Shown here piece by piece: positions 24,641-32,819 of a DNA stretch of 64,000 nucleotides. The stretch is from OLB23 sp965230965 (GTDB lineage: Bacteria > Patescibacteriota > Microgenomatia > UBA1406 > HO2-37-13b). The notes beneath the pieces were generated by a model. The model was not told where the DNA came from. It worked only from the letters and a program-made list of their open reading frames with translations, and searched no databases. The position numbers and the translations under genes were made by a program. Every line of letters begins with the position of its first letter. Position 1 is the first letter of the stretch. The stretch spans positions 186,001-250,000 of the forward strand of contig OZ246401.1 in NCBI GenBank assembly GCA_965230965.1, read 5' to 3'.

Positions 24641-25152
24641 TTTTCCTAAATAACTCACCTCTTGAGGTTGCAACACTTGAATTCCCCATAATGATTAATG
24701 GCGCTGACAAGACAGGGGCCTCATATTTCTCTATCGAGCTTCTTACAGAAATGTATGCACACGGAGAACATATACTTTTTTTCAGTGGCTATGAAATGGC
24801 TAAATCTTCTTTTAAAGAAAAAGTCGGCGACTCTTTTGATGAAAGACGTGTGATAATTTTAGAAGATGCAAATGAAACTCAGCTTCTTTCAGCCCTTCAA
24901 ACTCTTCCAGATATTTCCAGCCACACAATATATATTAAAAACTTCGATTTATATGCACCAACAACCATACAGGAGGTACTAAAATTTCCAAAATTACTTT
25001 TTATGGGAAATATTGATCTTGCAAAAGCGAAGAACGAAATTGAACAGCATAATTGGGGAACGAAGATTTGGTTTGGAAAACCAGAAGTAGAAAAATATTA
25101 CGGAGTTATTGAAAGCACGGGTCTTCAAGGACAGGTGCATATAGCAGCATGA
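24637..25152 (+). CDS. Unknown 171-residue protein, possible degenerate P-loop fold
   Basis: I do not recognise a family. The segment IMINGADKTGASYF, followed by HILFFSGYE and IYIKNFDLY, looks like the strand order of a P-loop NTPase with a Walker A that lacks the GK[ST] core. It might bind a nucleotide weakly or have lost activity. No membrane segment. Sits between an ATP-grasp ligase and a DDAH-like hydrolase with 4-base overlaps on both sides, so co-translation and a shared task are likely. Confidence 0.6.
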   Translation: MIFLNNSPLEVATLEFPIMINGADKTGASYFSIELLTEMYAHGEHILFFSGYEMAKSSFKEKVGDSFDERRVIILEDANETQLLSALQTLPDISSHTIYIKNFDLYAPTTIQEVLKFPKLLFMGNIDLAKAKNEIEQHNWGTKIWFGKPEVEKYYGVIESTGLQGQVHIAA

Positions 25153-25982
25153 AACTACACATAACTGATGAATATTCTCCTCTGCATGATGTCGCTATCT
25201 GTCTTGGAACATCAGTCCCTAAATATGAAGACTATCAGATCGATGATCCTGAACATACAAAATATAATCAGCGCCCTTGGGACCCAGAGCTTTTTGTACG
25301 TCAGCAGGAAGATTTTATTAAAAGGTTACAAAAATACGATGTTAACGTGCACCTTATTGAAGCAAAACCTGGCCTTGTGCATCAAGCATACACAAGAGAT
25401 ACTGCGTTTGTTGTGCGAGATACACTTTACTATACTGAAACCCGAACATTTAAGGAGCGAGACGGCGAGTTTGAGCTTTTAAAAAAACTGCTTGACTCCT
25501 TGGATGTTACTAATATCCATGCATTGCCTGGAAATATAGATGGCGGAGATGTATTGGTTGATCCACGAGGAATCTTTGTAGGCAAAGGAAGTCGTACAGA
25601 CGAAGTAGCAATTAAAGAATTATTAGAAAACGAACATGGAAAGGCATTGGAATTAGGAAATGAGGTTATGCACTTAGATACACGACTTACACTTTTGCCA
25701 CGTGGATACGCCTTGATTATTCCAGAAGCGTTCTCAAAGGAAGATATAGACATGCTACAAAATCGCTATAAACTCCTTCATGTCTTGCCTGAAGAGGCGG
25801 TTGAATTGGGAACAAATGTCTTTGTGGTTAATCCAGAAACAATTTTTAGCCCAACTCAAAATCCACGAATTAATGGCATGTTAAGAAGTGAAGGATTTAA
25901 TGTTGAAGAAGTTGACTATTCTGAGCCAATTGCTCTTTGCGGATCTTTCAGATGCACAACACTTCCTTTGGTTAGAGAGTAA
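25149..25982 (+). CDS. Amidinotransferase-fold hydrolase (DDAH / arginine-deiminase-like)
   Basis: 277 residues. Guanidino-group-modifying enzyme motifs: TRDTAFVVRD, IDGGDVLVD (substrate acids), MHLDTRLTLL (catalytic His) and FRCTTLPLVRE at the end (catalytic Cys). DDAH-like enzymes hydrolyse arginine or methylarginine side chains to citrulline; related ones act as arginine deiminase or amidinotransferase. Genetic link to an ATP-grasp ligase suggests that an arginine- or guanidine-bearing conjugate is processed. Start overlaps upstream stop by 4 bases. Ends next to the convergent subtilase. Confidence 0.87.
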   Translation: MKLHITDEYSPLHDVAICLGTSVPKYEDYQIDDPEHTKYNQRPWDPELFVRQQEDFIKRLQKYDVNVHLIEAKPGLVHQAYTRDTAFVVRDTLYYTETRTFKERDGEFELLKKLLDSLDVTNIHALPGNIDGGDVLVDPRGIFVGKGSRTDEVAIKELLENEHGKALELGNEVMHLDTRLTLLPRGYALIIPEAFSKEDIDMLQNRYKLLHVLPEEAVELGTNVFVVNPETIFSPTQNPRINGMLRSEGFNVEEVDYSEPIALCGSFRCTTLPLVRE

Positions 25983-27455
25983 TTACCACTTCTTTTGCAC
26001 AGCCGGCAATACTATGACATCTTTTGGATGCGCACGTATATAATCGCCCTCCCATCGGCGTGCAATGCCACCAAAATCAACCCTTGCAGCACTTAGGCCA
26101 TTTGGCCTTCCTTCTGTGTCAACCCTATCATCTGGGATTACAAAACCTGTATCTATCAGAACTTTTTCAACAAAAGCTGGGCTCCCATCACGATATATAT
26201 CTCTTACAACCTGAACAGCACCCGATACTAGTGCTGTTGATTGTGACGTACCTATCCCACCTACGTATGATGAACCAGGGAATGTACTAACAACATGTTC
26301 ACCGGGTGAAAGAACCTTTATCCAGTCAGCCATACTTGTGTGAAATGCCATAGTGTCCTCTTTAGTACTAGAACCAACTCCAATAAGTCCATCTATGTTG
26401 TCTGGACTAAACCGAAAACATGCTGGCACTCCTGTGAAATTGAGTCCAGGCGTGTTGCCAGAGGCAGCATTAAATACAATACCTCTCTGAAGAATTTTAG
26501 CTATTAGCTCAGCTTCAAGCTTATTATCATTCATACATGTATCCTGACTTGTTAGATCGCTGTGTCCGTAGCTTGCATTCACTGCGGCAATTCTTTCTCG
26601 AGAAGAGATGACCCAATCATATGCCTTAACAACGGACGTACCACTCAAATGGACATCAACCGTTTTTCCGTTAGCATCAACTTTGAGAGTACTAACTTGA
26701 ATTGGAAGAACATTTCCGTGTGAAACTGTGGTAACAAGTCCTGCCATCATTGTTCCATGGCCTGCTAATGAATCATTAATATAAGCTGATTCATCTTCTT
26801 CCTTGCCATTTGGGCATGATGATTTAAAACCAGGTTTGACTTCTGAAAAGCACTTTTGCACAGGAGAGATATGACCGACAAGTTCTGGATGATCCGATTG
26901 GACTCCGGTATCAATAAGCACAACATTGAGACCAGCTTTTGCGCCTGTTGCGCCTCTCTCCCAGGTCTCTCGAGGTTGCATAATACGTAAAACATCTTCA
27001 TCCGGAAAGGCTACATCATCTTCTTGGATAGCTTCTTCATCGTAAAGCTCATATTCTGGTGGAGCAGTAATATCCGTCGCTCCATGTGAAGTGAGCTTGT
27101 TTAGATCGTCTGCATCGCAGATGTGTGCAAATCCTATGGCAGTTGATGTAAGCGAAGAGAAGTCCAAATTAGGATCTAAGTTTTCTGCAAAGTTTCCAGC
27201 TGCTTCAGCAACAGATACAATTTCTGTATCGATTTGCGCATCAGTTATATAGCCTAACTCAGGTAACTTTGATTCATGGGGATAGTGAAACATAAGAGTT
27301 TCGCACGATTGATCTGGCTGTGCACCTTCCTGTGCTTGCGCTGGTGGCTGAGAACCATGCAAAGCCATACTTAGTAATGCCACTGCGGCAATTCCACGCA
27401 AAGCTTTTGGCAATAATTTTCGATTTTGCTCTTTGGAGTAGGCTGATCGTTCCAT
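25983..27455 (-). CDS. Secreted subtilisin-like (S8) serine protease
   Basis: 490 residues. Signal-peptide-like segment about 16-42 (LRGIAAVALLSMALHG...AQA). Catalytic triad visible: Asp182 (VVLIDTG), His233 (GHGTMMAG), Ser404 (GTSQSTALVSG); oxyanion Asn334 (AASGN). The stretch 43-165 may be a propeptide. Cys at several places (51, 113, 202, 214, 307, 346) could form disulfides. Likely acts outside the cell. Minus-strand -10 TATAAT lies eight bases before the ATG, so there is little or no leader. Ends exactly where the DDAH-like gene ends on the other strand. Confidence 0.92.
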   Translation of the reverse strand: MERSAYSKEQNRKLLPKALRGIAAVALLSMALHGSQPPAQAQEGAQPDQSCETLMFHYPHESKLPELGYITDAQIDTEIVSVAEAAGNFAENLDPNLDFSSLTSTAIGFAHICDADDLNKLTSHGATDITAPPEYELYDEEAIQEDDVAFPDEDVLRIMQPRETWERGATGAKAGLNVVLIDTGVQSDHPELVGHISPVQKCFSEVKPGFKSSCPNGKEEDESAYINDSLAGHGTMMAGLVTTVSHGNVLPIQVSTLKVDANGKTVDVHLSGTSVVKAYDWVISSRERIAAVNASYGHSDLTSQDTCMNDNKLEAELIAKILQRGIVFNAASGNTPGLNFTGVPACFRFSPDNIDGLIGVGSSTKEDTMAFHTSMADWIKVLSPGEHVVSTFPGSSYVGGIGTSQSTALVSGAVQVVRDIYRDGSPAFVEKVLIDTGFVIPDDRVDTEGRPNGLSAARVDFGGIARRWEGDYIRAHPKDVIVLPAVQKKW

Positions 27456-27492
27456 GAGGGAATATTATAGGATATTTTGGATAGAAAGCAAC

Positions 27493-28587
27493 TTACTCCT
27501 CAACAAATTCTTTAGCATTTGCATCTGAAATCACAAATTTTTGTCCTTTACCCGTTACAGTCTGAAATGCTGCATTACGAACAATCGCTTCAACGCGTCT
27601 CTCTACGCTACGAATACCCGGGTCATAGCCAGAAAGTCGAGCTATGTGCTTCCATACAGAATCTTCAACAGTTATAGAATCGGCAGACATACCGCTGTCT
27701 TTAAGAAGCCTGGGGAGGATATAGTTAGCAGCAATATGAATTTTTTCTTCGTCTGTATATGACGGCATTTGGATAATTTCGAGACGGTCGAGAACGGCCG
27801 TCGAGATGCTACGAGTATTATTTGCCGTAGCAACAAAAATAACTTCTGAAAGATCAAAGGGATAATCAACATAGTGATCAATAAAATGAGAATTCTGTTC
27901 AGGGTCAAGAAGTTCAAGAAGCACACCCATAATCTCACCTTGCGCTGCAGGCGCAATACGATCAAGCTCATCAAGCAAAATTACTGGATTTTTTGTACCA
28001 ACCCTTCGCATTGCTTTAAGAATTTGTCCAGGCTCAGCCTCCGGCTGAACCTTAGAAAGGCCGCGAAGATCTAATGCTGATGATAATCCACCAAACGGCA
28101 CGCGCGCAAATTGCCTACCCAACGCCTCTGCTATTGAGCGCGCGAATGTTGTTTTTCCCGTCCCCGCCAACCCCACAAAAAACAAAACGGGGGCATGAAA
28201 ATGCCCCAATTCCTTTTTCTGCTGTTGCAACATTAATACGGATATATATTCCAAAACACGCGCCTTAATCTTATCCAGACCATAATGATGCTCATTCATG
28301 ACTCTTTTCGCTGCCTCAATATCCAGCAGATCTTGCGATCGTTTAGCCCATGGCAGCGATGTAACCCATTCAACATACTTTACGAGCATATCAAGTTGAT
28401 TAATATTCCCTCCATAACGCAGCGTCAAATTAATTCTTTGCAACTGCATATTTGCCTTTTCCCATAGGTCATGGGGAATATCTGCTTTATGAAGTAGCTC
28501 CTCAAGTTTCTTTATTTCAACCGTAATATTCTCATAGTTATCGGTTGATGAGGCTGTTGAAATTGGTGTGTAATTCTTAGTATCCAT
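27493..28587 (-). CDS. Lon-like AAA+ ATPase lacking the protease domain
   Basis: About 364 residues. Contains the Lon helical linker (LPWAKRSQDLLDIEAAKRVMNEHHYGLDKIK in part), Walker A VGLAGTGKTTFA, Walker B VILLDELDRI, sensor FVATANN and the C-terminal small domain with GIRSVERR. Walker A is GLAGTGKT rather than the usual GPPGVGKT. The gene stops after the AAA+ small domain: neither the Ser-Lys protease domain nor the N-terminal LAN substrate domain is there. Could serve as unfoldase or chaperone. Divergent from groES-groEL. ATG at 28587; a TTG three codons upstream is less likely. Confidence 0.88.
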   Translation of the reverse strand: MDTKNYTPISTASSTDNYENITVEIKKLEELLHKADIPHDLWEKANMQLQRINLTLRYGGNINQLDMLVKYVEWVTSLPWAKRSQDLLDIEAAKRVMNEHHYGLDKIKARVLEYISVLMLQQQKKELGHFHAPVLFFVGLAGTGKTTFARSIAEALGRQFARVPFGGLSSALDLRGLSKVQPEAEPGQILKAMRRVGTKNPVILLDELDRIAPAAQGEIMGVLLELLDPEQNSHFIDHYVDYPFDLSEVIFVATANNTRSISTAVLDRLEIIQMPSYTDEEKIHIAANYILPRLLKDSGMSADSITVEDSVWKHIARLSGYDPGIRSVERRVEAIVRNAAFQTVTGKGQKFVISDANAKEFVEE

Positions 28588-28609
28588 AATTAGCAAACTC
28601 CACGGGATA

Positions 28610-28638
28610 TTGACAATCGGCTCGTGCTTTGATATATA
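28610..28638 (+). promoter_or_regulatory. groES-groEL promoter
   Basis: TTGACA at 28610-28615, exactly 17 bases, then TATATA at 28633-28638 within TTTGATATATA. Leader of about 45 A-rich bases to the ATG at 28691. I see no CIRCE-type inverted repeat. Confidence 0.65.
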
Positions 28639-28690
28639 TAGTAGAGCAAATTAAAACGCTTATCAATTAAAAATTAACAGAAAAATAATC

Positions 28691-28993
28691 ATGTCAGATT
28701 CAACGCACAATATTCAACCTCTTTTTGATTATGTATTAATCAAACCATTGGATGCTGAAGAAAAAACAGCTTCAGGTATTTATCTCCCAGATTCAGCAAA
28801 AGAAAAACCACAGATGGGAGAAGTTATGGCAATGGGACCTGGCGCCTTCGATGAAGATGGAGAGCTTATGCCAATGGTTGTCAAACTTGGTCAAAAAGTT
28901 TTATATAAAAAATGGGGTGGCAATGAAGTAAAAGTCGGCACAGCCGAATGGATGCTCATTGAACAAAAAGATATCATGGCCGTTATGGCGTAA
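28691..28993 (+). CDS. groES: Co-chaperonin GroES
   Basis: 100 residues. N-terminal IQPLFDYVLIKPLDAEEKTASGIYLPDS with the mobile loop, and C-terminal GNEVKVGTAEWMLIEQKDIMAVM. Forms the heptameric lid on GroEL. No Shine-Dalgarno close to the ATG. groEL starts 28 bases downstream. Confidence 0.97.
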   Translation: MSDSTHNIQPLFDYVLIKPLDAEEKTASGIYLPDSAKEKPQMGEVMAMGPGAFDEDGELMPMVVKLGQKVLYKKWGGNEVKVGTAEWMLIEQKDIMAVMA

Positions 28994-29021
28994 ACATTTA
29001 TTAAAAGTTTCTAAAAATATC

Positions 29022-30677
29022 ATGGCAAAACAATTGAAATTCTCAGATGATGCGCGACAATCATTAGCGCGTGGCGTTAATATTCTTGCGCAAGCAGTCG
29101 TTACAACTTTAGGCCCACGTGGTCGCAATGTCGCGCTTGACAAAAAATGGGGTGCGCCCAACGTCGTACATGACGGGGTCAGCGTTGCAAAAGAAATTAC
29201 ACTTGAGGACCCATTTGAAAATATGGGCGCGCAACTTGCTCGCGAAGCGGCTTCAAAAACTGCAGATGTTGCAGGCGACGGTACTACAACATCAACCCTT
29301 TTAACACAAGCCATTGTCAATGCTGGTATGAAAAATATTACCGCCGGCACAAATCCAATGGTTTTGAAGAAAGGTATTGAAAAAGCTGTTATTGCAGCTG
29401 TGGAAGAAATTAAAAAATCCTCTAAAGATATTCCACTCGATGATGAAGCAGCAGTTGCACAAGTTGCAACAATTTCAGCGGCAGATGAAAAGATTGGTGC
29501 GCTCATTGCCTCAGCTTTCAAGCAGGTAGGTAAAGATGGTGTTATCACTGTTGAAGAAGGCCGAGGTCTTGAGATGGAAGTTTCATACAAAGAAGGTATG
29601 GAGTTTGACAAGGGTTATGCTTCGGCATACTTTGTAACCAACCCAGATAAAATGTCCGCTGAGATTGAAGATGCGCACATTTTAATAACTGACAAAAAAA
29701 TCAGTGCGGTTTCTGATCTTCTTCCTTTCCTTGAAAAATTTGTCAAAGTATCAAAGTCGCTTGTCATCATTGCTGATGATGTTGATGGCGAAGCTCTTGC
29801 AACACTTGTTGTCAATAAGCTCCGTGGCACATTCAACACCTTGGTAATAAAAGCACCAGGCTTTGGCGATCGACGAAAAGAAATGCTTCGCGACATCGCT
29901 ATTCTTACCGGAGGCATGGTTGTCTCTGAAGATACAGGTGCAAAGCTTGAAAATATTGATGTCGACGTCTTAGGAAAAGCCGATAAAGTTTGGACTGACA
30001 AAGAGTCTACGCGCATTATTGGTGGTAAAGGCGATCCTAAAGAAATTGAGGCACGAGTCGCTCAACTGAAGTCTGAAATTGATAGCTCAACTTCAGACTT
30101 TGATAAGGAAAAACTACAAGAGCGCCTTGCAAAACTAGCCGGCGGCGTAGCTGTGATTAGTGTCGGTGCAACTACTGAAGTAGAGCTCAAAGAAAAGAAA
30201 GAGCGTGTTGATGATGCTGTTGCTGCAACAAAAGCAGCACTTGAAGAAGGCATCGTTCCTGGTGGCGGCACCACATTCCTTAAAGCTCGCAAAGTTTTAG
30301 GCGCACTCAAAGATCAAGCGCTTAATGAGGAAGAAAAGGTTGGTATGGATATTGTCTACCAAGCACTTGCTATGCCAGTTGAGATGCTTGCAAAAAACTC
30401 GGGTGTTGATGCAGGCTGGGTCTTACGACAAATCGAGGACAACCCAGATGTTGATTATGGCTTCAATGCCGCAACACTTGAATTTGGACCGATGCTCAAA
30501 CAAGGTGTTGTCGATCCAACAAAAGTTGTGAGAAGCGCTTTAGAAAATGCTGCTTCAGTAGCGACAATGATCTTAACAACAGAAGCTCTGGTCACAGACC
30601 TACCTGAAAAGGCACCTGTAGCCGGTGGCGGCATGCCTGACATGAGTGGAATGGGTGGTATGGGCGGCATGATGTAG
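29022..30677 (+). CDS. groL: Chaperonin GroEL
   Basis: About 551 residues, full length. ATG at 29022 (MAKQLKFSDDARQSL) fits the family; upstream in-frame ATG at 28959 is inside groES. ATP-binding TTLGPRGRNV and VAGDGTTTSTLL are intact, and the C terminus ends with a GGM-rich tail (GGMPDMSGMGGMGGMM). Tetradecameric folding machine of the cytosol. Confidence 0.98.
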   Translation: MAKQLKFSDDARQSLARGVNILAQAVVTTLGPRGRNVALDKKWGAPNVVHDGVSVAKEITLEDPFENMGAQLAREAASKTADVAGDGTTTSTLLTQAIVNAGMKNITAGTNPMVLKKGIEKAVIAAVEEIKKSSKDIPLDDEAAVAQVATISAADEKIGALIASAFKQVGKDGVITVEEGRGLEMEVSYKEGMEFDKGYASAYFVTNPDKMSAEIEDAHILITDKKISAVSDLLPFLEKFVKVSKSLVIIADDVDGEALATLVVNKLRGTFNTLVIKAPGFGDRRKEMLRDIAILTGGMVVSEDTGAKLENIDVDVLGKADKVWTDKESTRIIGGKGDPKEIEARVAQLKSEIDSSTSDFDKEKLQERLAKLAGGVAVISVGATTEVELKEKKERVDDAVAATKAALEEGIVPGGGTTFLKARKVLGALKDQALNEEEKVGMDIVYQALAMPVEMLAKNSGVDAGWVLRQIEDNPDVDYGFNAATLEFGPMLKQGVVDPTKVVRSALENAASVATMILTTEALVTDLPEKAPVAGGGMPDMSGMGGMGGMM

Positions 30678-30718
30678 TAGAAACTATTAACGAAGCTTGC
30701 TGAGTTTTATAGTTTCTA

Positions 30719-30741
30719 TACCCCGATTTCGCATCGGGGTA
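30719..30741 (+). terminator. Hairpin after groEL
   Basis: TACCCCGAT, loop TTCGC, ATCGGGGTA: 9-bp stem 41 bases after the stop. No T-run of note. Confidence 0.6.
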
Positions 30742-30761
30742 ATATGACGCATAAATAGTGC

Positions 30762-30767
30762 TATAAT
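30762..30767 (+). promoter_or_regulatory. -10 box of the RodZ-like gene
   Basis: TATAAT in GTGCTATAATG, eight bases before the ATG at 30776; practically leaderless. Confidence 0.55.
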
Positions 30768-30775
30768 GACAATCC

Positions 30776-31402
30776 ATGGTCACAAGTGTCGGTGAGCTTC
30801 TTAGAAGCGAACGCCAGAAACAACGGCTCTCATTGAGCGATGTTGAGAAATACACGCGTATTCGCAAAAAGAATCTCGTTGCTGTTGAGAAAGGTGATTG
30901 GAAAGATTTTTCTTCTCGCACGTATATTCAAGGTATTATTCGTACCTATAGTGCTTTCTTAAAGCTTGATGAAGAAAAAATGCTCGCATACTTTCGCCGT
31001 GAGTATGAGCGTCATGAAAACCTAAAATTCAAACAACGCACTACGGCAAAACAATTTACTCCACTTACAAAAAAGGTTGCACGCTATGTTGTTGTCGCAA
31101 TGGTACTTTTATTTTCTTTGTATTTCGGCTATCAGTTACAACTCTTTCTTGTTCCTCCAAAACTTGAAATTCTTGAACCCACTAAAACAGAATTCCGCAG
31201 AGAAGATAAAATTACTATAAAAGGAAAAGTAGATAAGGATACCACGGTTCATATAAACGGCGCACAAGTATTCCCTAATGAACAATATATTTTTTCTTAC
31301 AACCTAGCTCTTGCAGAAACTTTTAATAAAGCTACAATTGTCGCAACTGGAGCCAACGGTAAAAAAACAACAATTGAAAGGATTTACAAAAGAAGTAAAT
31401 AA
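30776..31402 (+). CDS. RodZ-like helix-turn-helix membrane protein
   Basis: 208 residues. N-terminal HTH_25-type domain (GELLRSERQKQRLSLSDVEKYTRI, RTYIQGIIRTYSAFL) of about 75 residues, a basic linker, one membrane helix at about 101-122 and an external beta domain (EILEPTKTEF...KITIKGKV...VHINGAQVF) resembling the glucodextranase-like fold. RodZ links cytoskeletal MreB with the wall synthesis machinery; here no mreB is in view, so the role in cell shape is inference. Confidence 0.82.
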   Translation: MVTSVGELLRSERQKQRLSLSDVEKYTRIRKKNLVAVEKGDWKDFSSRTYIQGIIRTYSAFLKLDEEKMLAYFRREYERHENLKFKQRTTAKQFTPLTKKVARYVVVAMVLLFSLYFGYQLQLFLVPPKLEILEPTKTEFRREDKITIKGKVDKDTTVHINGAQVFPNEQYIFSYNLALAETFNKATIVATGANGKKTTIERIYKRSK

Positions 31403-31409
31403 GGACATC

Positions 31410-31442
31410 TCTCCAGGCTGATGTCGAACACCAACCTGGAGA
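31410..31442. terminator. Hairpin between convergent genes with two symmetric mismatches
   Basis: TCTCCAGG-c-TG-a-TGT, loop CGA, ACA-c-CA-a-CCTGGAGA: 13 pairs interrupted by two symmetric C/A mismatches. Located between the RodZ-like stop (31402) and the 3' end of the small minus-strand gene (31471). Confidence 0.6.
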
Positions 31443-31470
31443 ATGCAGATGTGCATATCTGTGGGTACTA

Positions 31471-31677
31471 TTATTCCCCAGGACTGTCTTTGGACTCCCC
31501 TTCTTGGGAACCCTTCTGCCTCGCAATCTGTGCGTCTCGCACCATACGAGCAAGCTCAGCTGCGGTACGCTCTTGTTCTTCGCGAATCTCTCTGTTAAAC
31601 TTCTCGAGCCATGTTTCTTCACCCTTCGGAGGCATTATTAGCACTTTCTGCGTAGTCATCTGCTCATCAGACGACAT
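31471..31677 (-). CDS. Small charged coiled-coil protein, unknown
   Basis: 68 residues from the ATG at 31677 (MSSDEQMTTQ). A highly charged helix (WLEKFNREIREEQERTAAELARMVRDAQIARQ, quoted here only by its ends: WLEKFN to ARQ) makes up most of the protein, followed by an acidic Ser/Gly-rich tail. Promoter on the minus strand: AGTATAATACTATAGG (about 31740-31725), then a leader of about 45 bases. Weak ribosome site. Hairpin at 31410 after the stop. No family recognised. Confidence 0.55.
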   Translation of the reverse strand: MSSDEQMTTQKVLIMPPKGEETWLEKFNREIREEQERTAAELARMVRDAQIARQKGSQEGESKDSPGE

Positions 31678-31739
31678 CTCAGTCCACAAAAAAAGACTAA
31701 GAAGTCGTATGATTAAGAATATAGACCTATAGTATTATA

Positions 31740-32747
31740 CTAGGCAGAGTATTGTTTGTCAAAAAATGCATGCTCTTTTTCTTTTAGCGGCTTCCACCAG
31801 CTCTCATTCTCTTTGTACCAATCGATCATCTTCTGGAGTCCTTCTTCTAGCGTCACTGACGGTGACCAACCAAGTTCATTATGTATCTTCGACCAATCAA
31901 CAGCATATCTTCTATCATGACCTGGGCGATCTTTAACTTTTTCAAGTTGATCTTCTGACTTACCCATAAGTTTCAGAATCATTTTCAACGCATCAATGTT
32001 GGCAATATCATCAACAAGTCCTCCAACAAAATATGTCTCTCCTGACTTGCCATCATGCAGAATGCGATCAATTGCTGTTGCATGATCCTCCACATAGAGC
32101 CAATCACGCACATATAGACCGTCACCATAAACGGGAACTTTCTTTTCTTCCAAGATATTGGTTATAGCGAGAGAAAACAGCTTTTCAGGGAACATAAATG
32201 GCCCGTAATTATTTGAGCAGTTTGAAATTGTCGTTGGAAGGCCATATGTCACATTATAAGCACGCACCAAATGATCAGAAGATGCCTTTGAAGCTGAATA
32301 AGGACTTCGTGGATTGTAGGGTGTTTTCTCATTAAATTTTTCTGTTGAGTTTAGTTCGAGCGCACCAAATACCTCATCAGTAGAAATATGATGAAATCGC
32401 TGTATGTTTAATTCAAGCGCTGCTTCAAGGAGTACATGAGTTCCGACAATATTTGTTTGAATGAAAGGGGCTGCCGATAAAATAGAACGATCAACATGTG
32501 ACTCAGCAGCGAAATGGACAACAACTTCAGAACCCTTCATCGCCTTTTCTACCGCTTCCCCATCACAAATATCTCCCTGCACAAATGAATAGTTGGGATT
32601 GTTCTCAACATCTCTTAGACTTTCAAGATTTCCTGCGTACGTAAGTTTATCGAAGTTGACTATCGAATCTTGGGGATATTTTTTAAGCCAATAATGGATA
32701 AAATTTGAACCGATAAATCCTGCTCCACCTGTTACAAATAGTTTCAT
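31740..32747 (-). CDS. rfbB: dTDP-glucose 4,6-dehydratase (RmlB/RfbB)
   Basis: 335 residues. NAD-binding VTGGAGFIGSNF, DKLTYAGNLESL, HFAAESHVDRSI, catalytic STDEVFG and YSASKAS (Tyr-x3-Lys), ending with RPGHDRRYAVD: all typical of RmlB. Converts dTDP-glucose to dTDP-4-keto-6-deoxyglucose on the way to rhamnose or other deoxysugars. Own promoter with extended -10 TGCTATAAT (32773-32768 for the hexamer) and AGGAAG ribosome site. The other rml genes are not in the window. Confidence 0.96.
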   Translation of the reverse strand: MKLFVTGGAGFIGSNFIHYWLKKYPQDSIVNFDKLTYAGNLESLRDVENNPNYSFVQGDICDGEAVEKAMKGSEVVVHFAAESHVDRSILSAAPFIQTNIVGTHVLLEAALELNIQRFHHISTDEVFGALELNSTEKFNEKTPYNPRSPYSASKASSDHLVRAYNVTYGLPTTISNCSNNYGPFMFPEKLFSLAITNILEEKKVPVYGDGLYVRDWLYVEDHATAIDRILHDGKSGETYFVGGLVDDIANIDALKMILKLMGKSEDQLEKVKDRPGHDRRYAVDWSKIHNELGWSPSVTLEEGLQKMIDWYKENESWWKPLKEKEHAFFDKQYSA

Positions 32748-32767
32748 AGTTTCTTCCTGTGAACAAA

Positions 32768-32810
32768 ATTATAGCATACCATTGACAACCATTCTTTTGT
32801 TCTCCATAAT
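32768..32810. promoter_or_regulatory. Divergent rfbB / clp promoters
   Basis: Plus: TTGACA at 32782-32787, 17 bases, CATAAT at 32805-32810, nine bases before the clp ATG. Minus: TATAAT at 32773-32768, extended by TGC. The clp -35 lies just outside the rfbB -10, so the two compete for space. Confidence 0.6.
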
Positions 32811-32819
32811 GAAATCATC

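Noticed and set aside
24637..25152. Active P-loop ATPase in the ATP-grasp operon
   Set aside because: The putative Walker A (GADKTGAS) lacks the GK[ST] core and no Walker B is clear, so it is listed as unknown.
28588..28690. CIRCE operator upstream of groES
   Set aside because: No TTAGCACTC-N9-GAGTGCTAA-like repeat is found; a lone TTAGCAAACTCC is not enough.
28901..29611. 236-codon minus-strand frame opposite groEL
   Set aside because: Shadow of a highly conserved gene on the other strand; Ser/Ala/Thr-rich product without family features.
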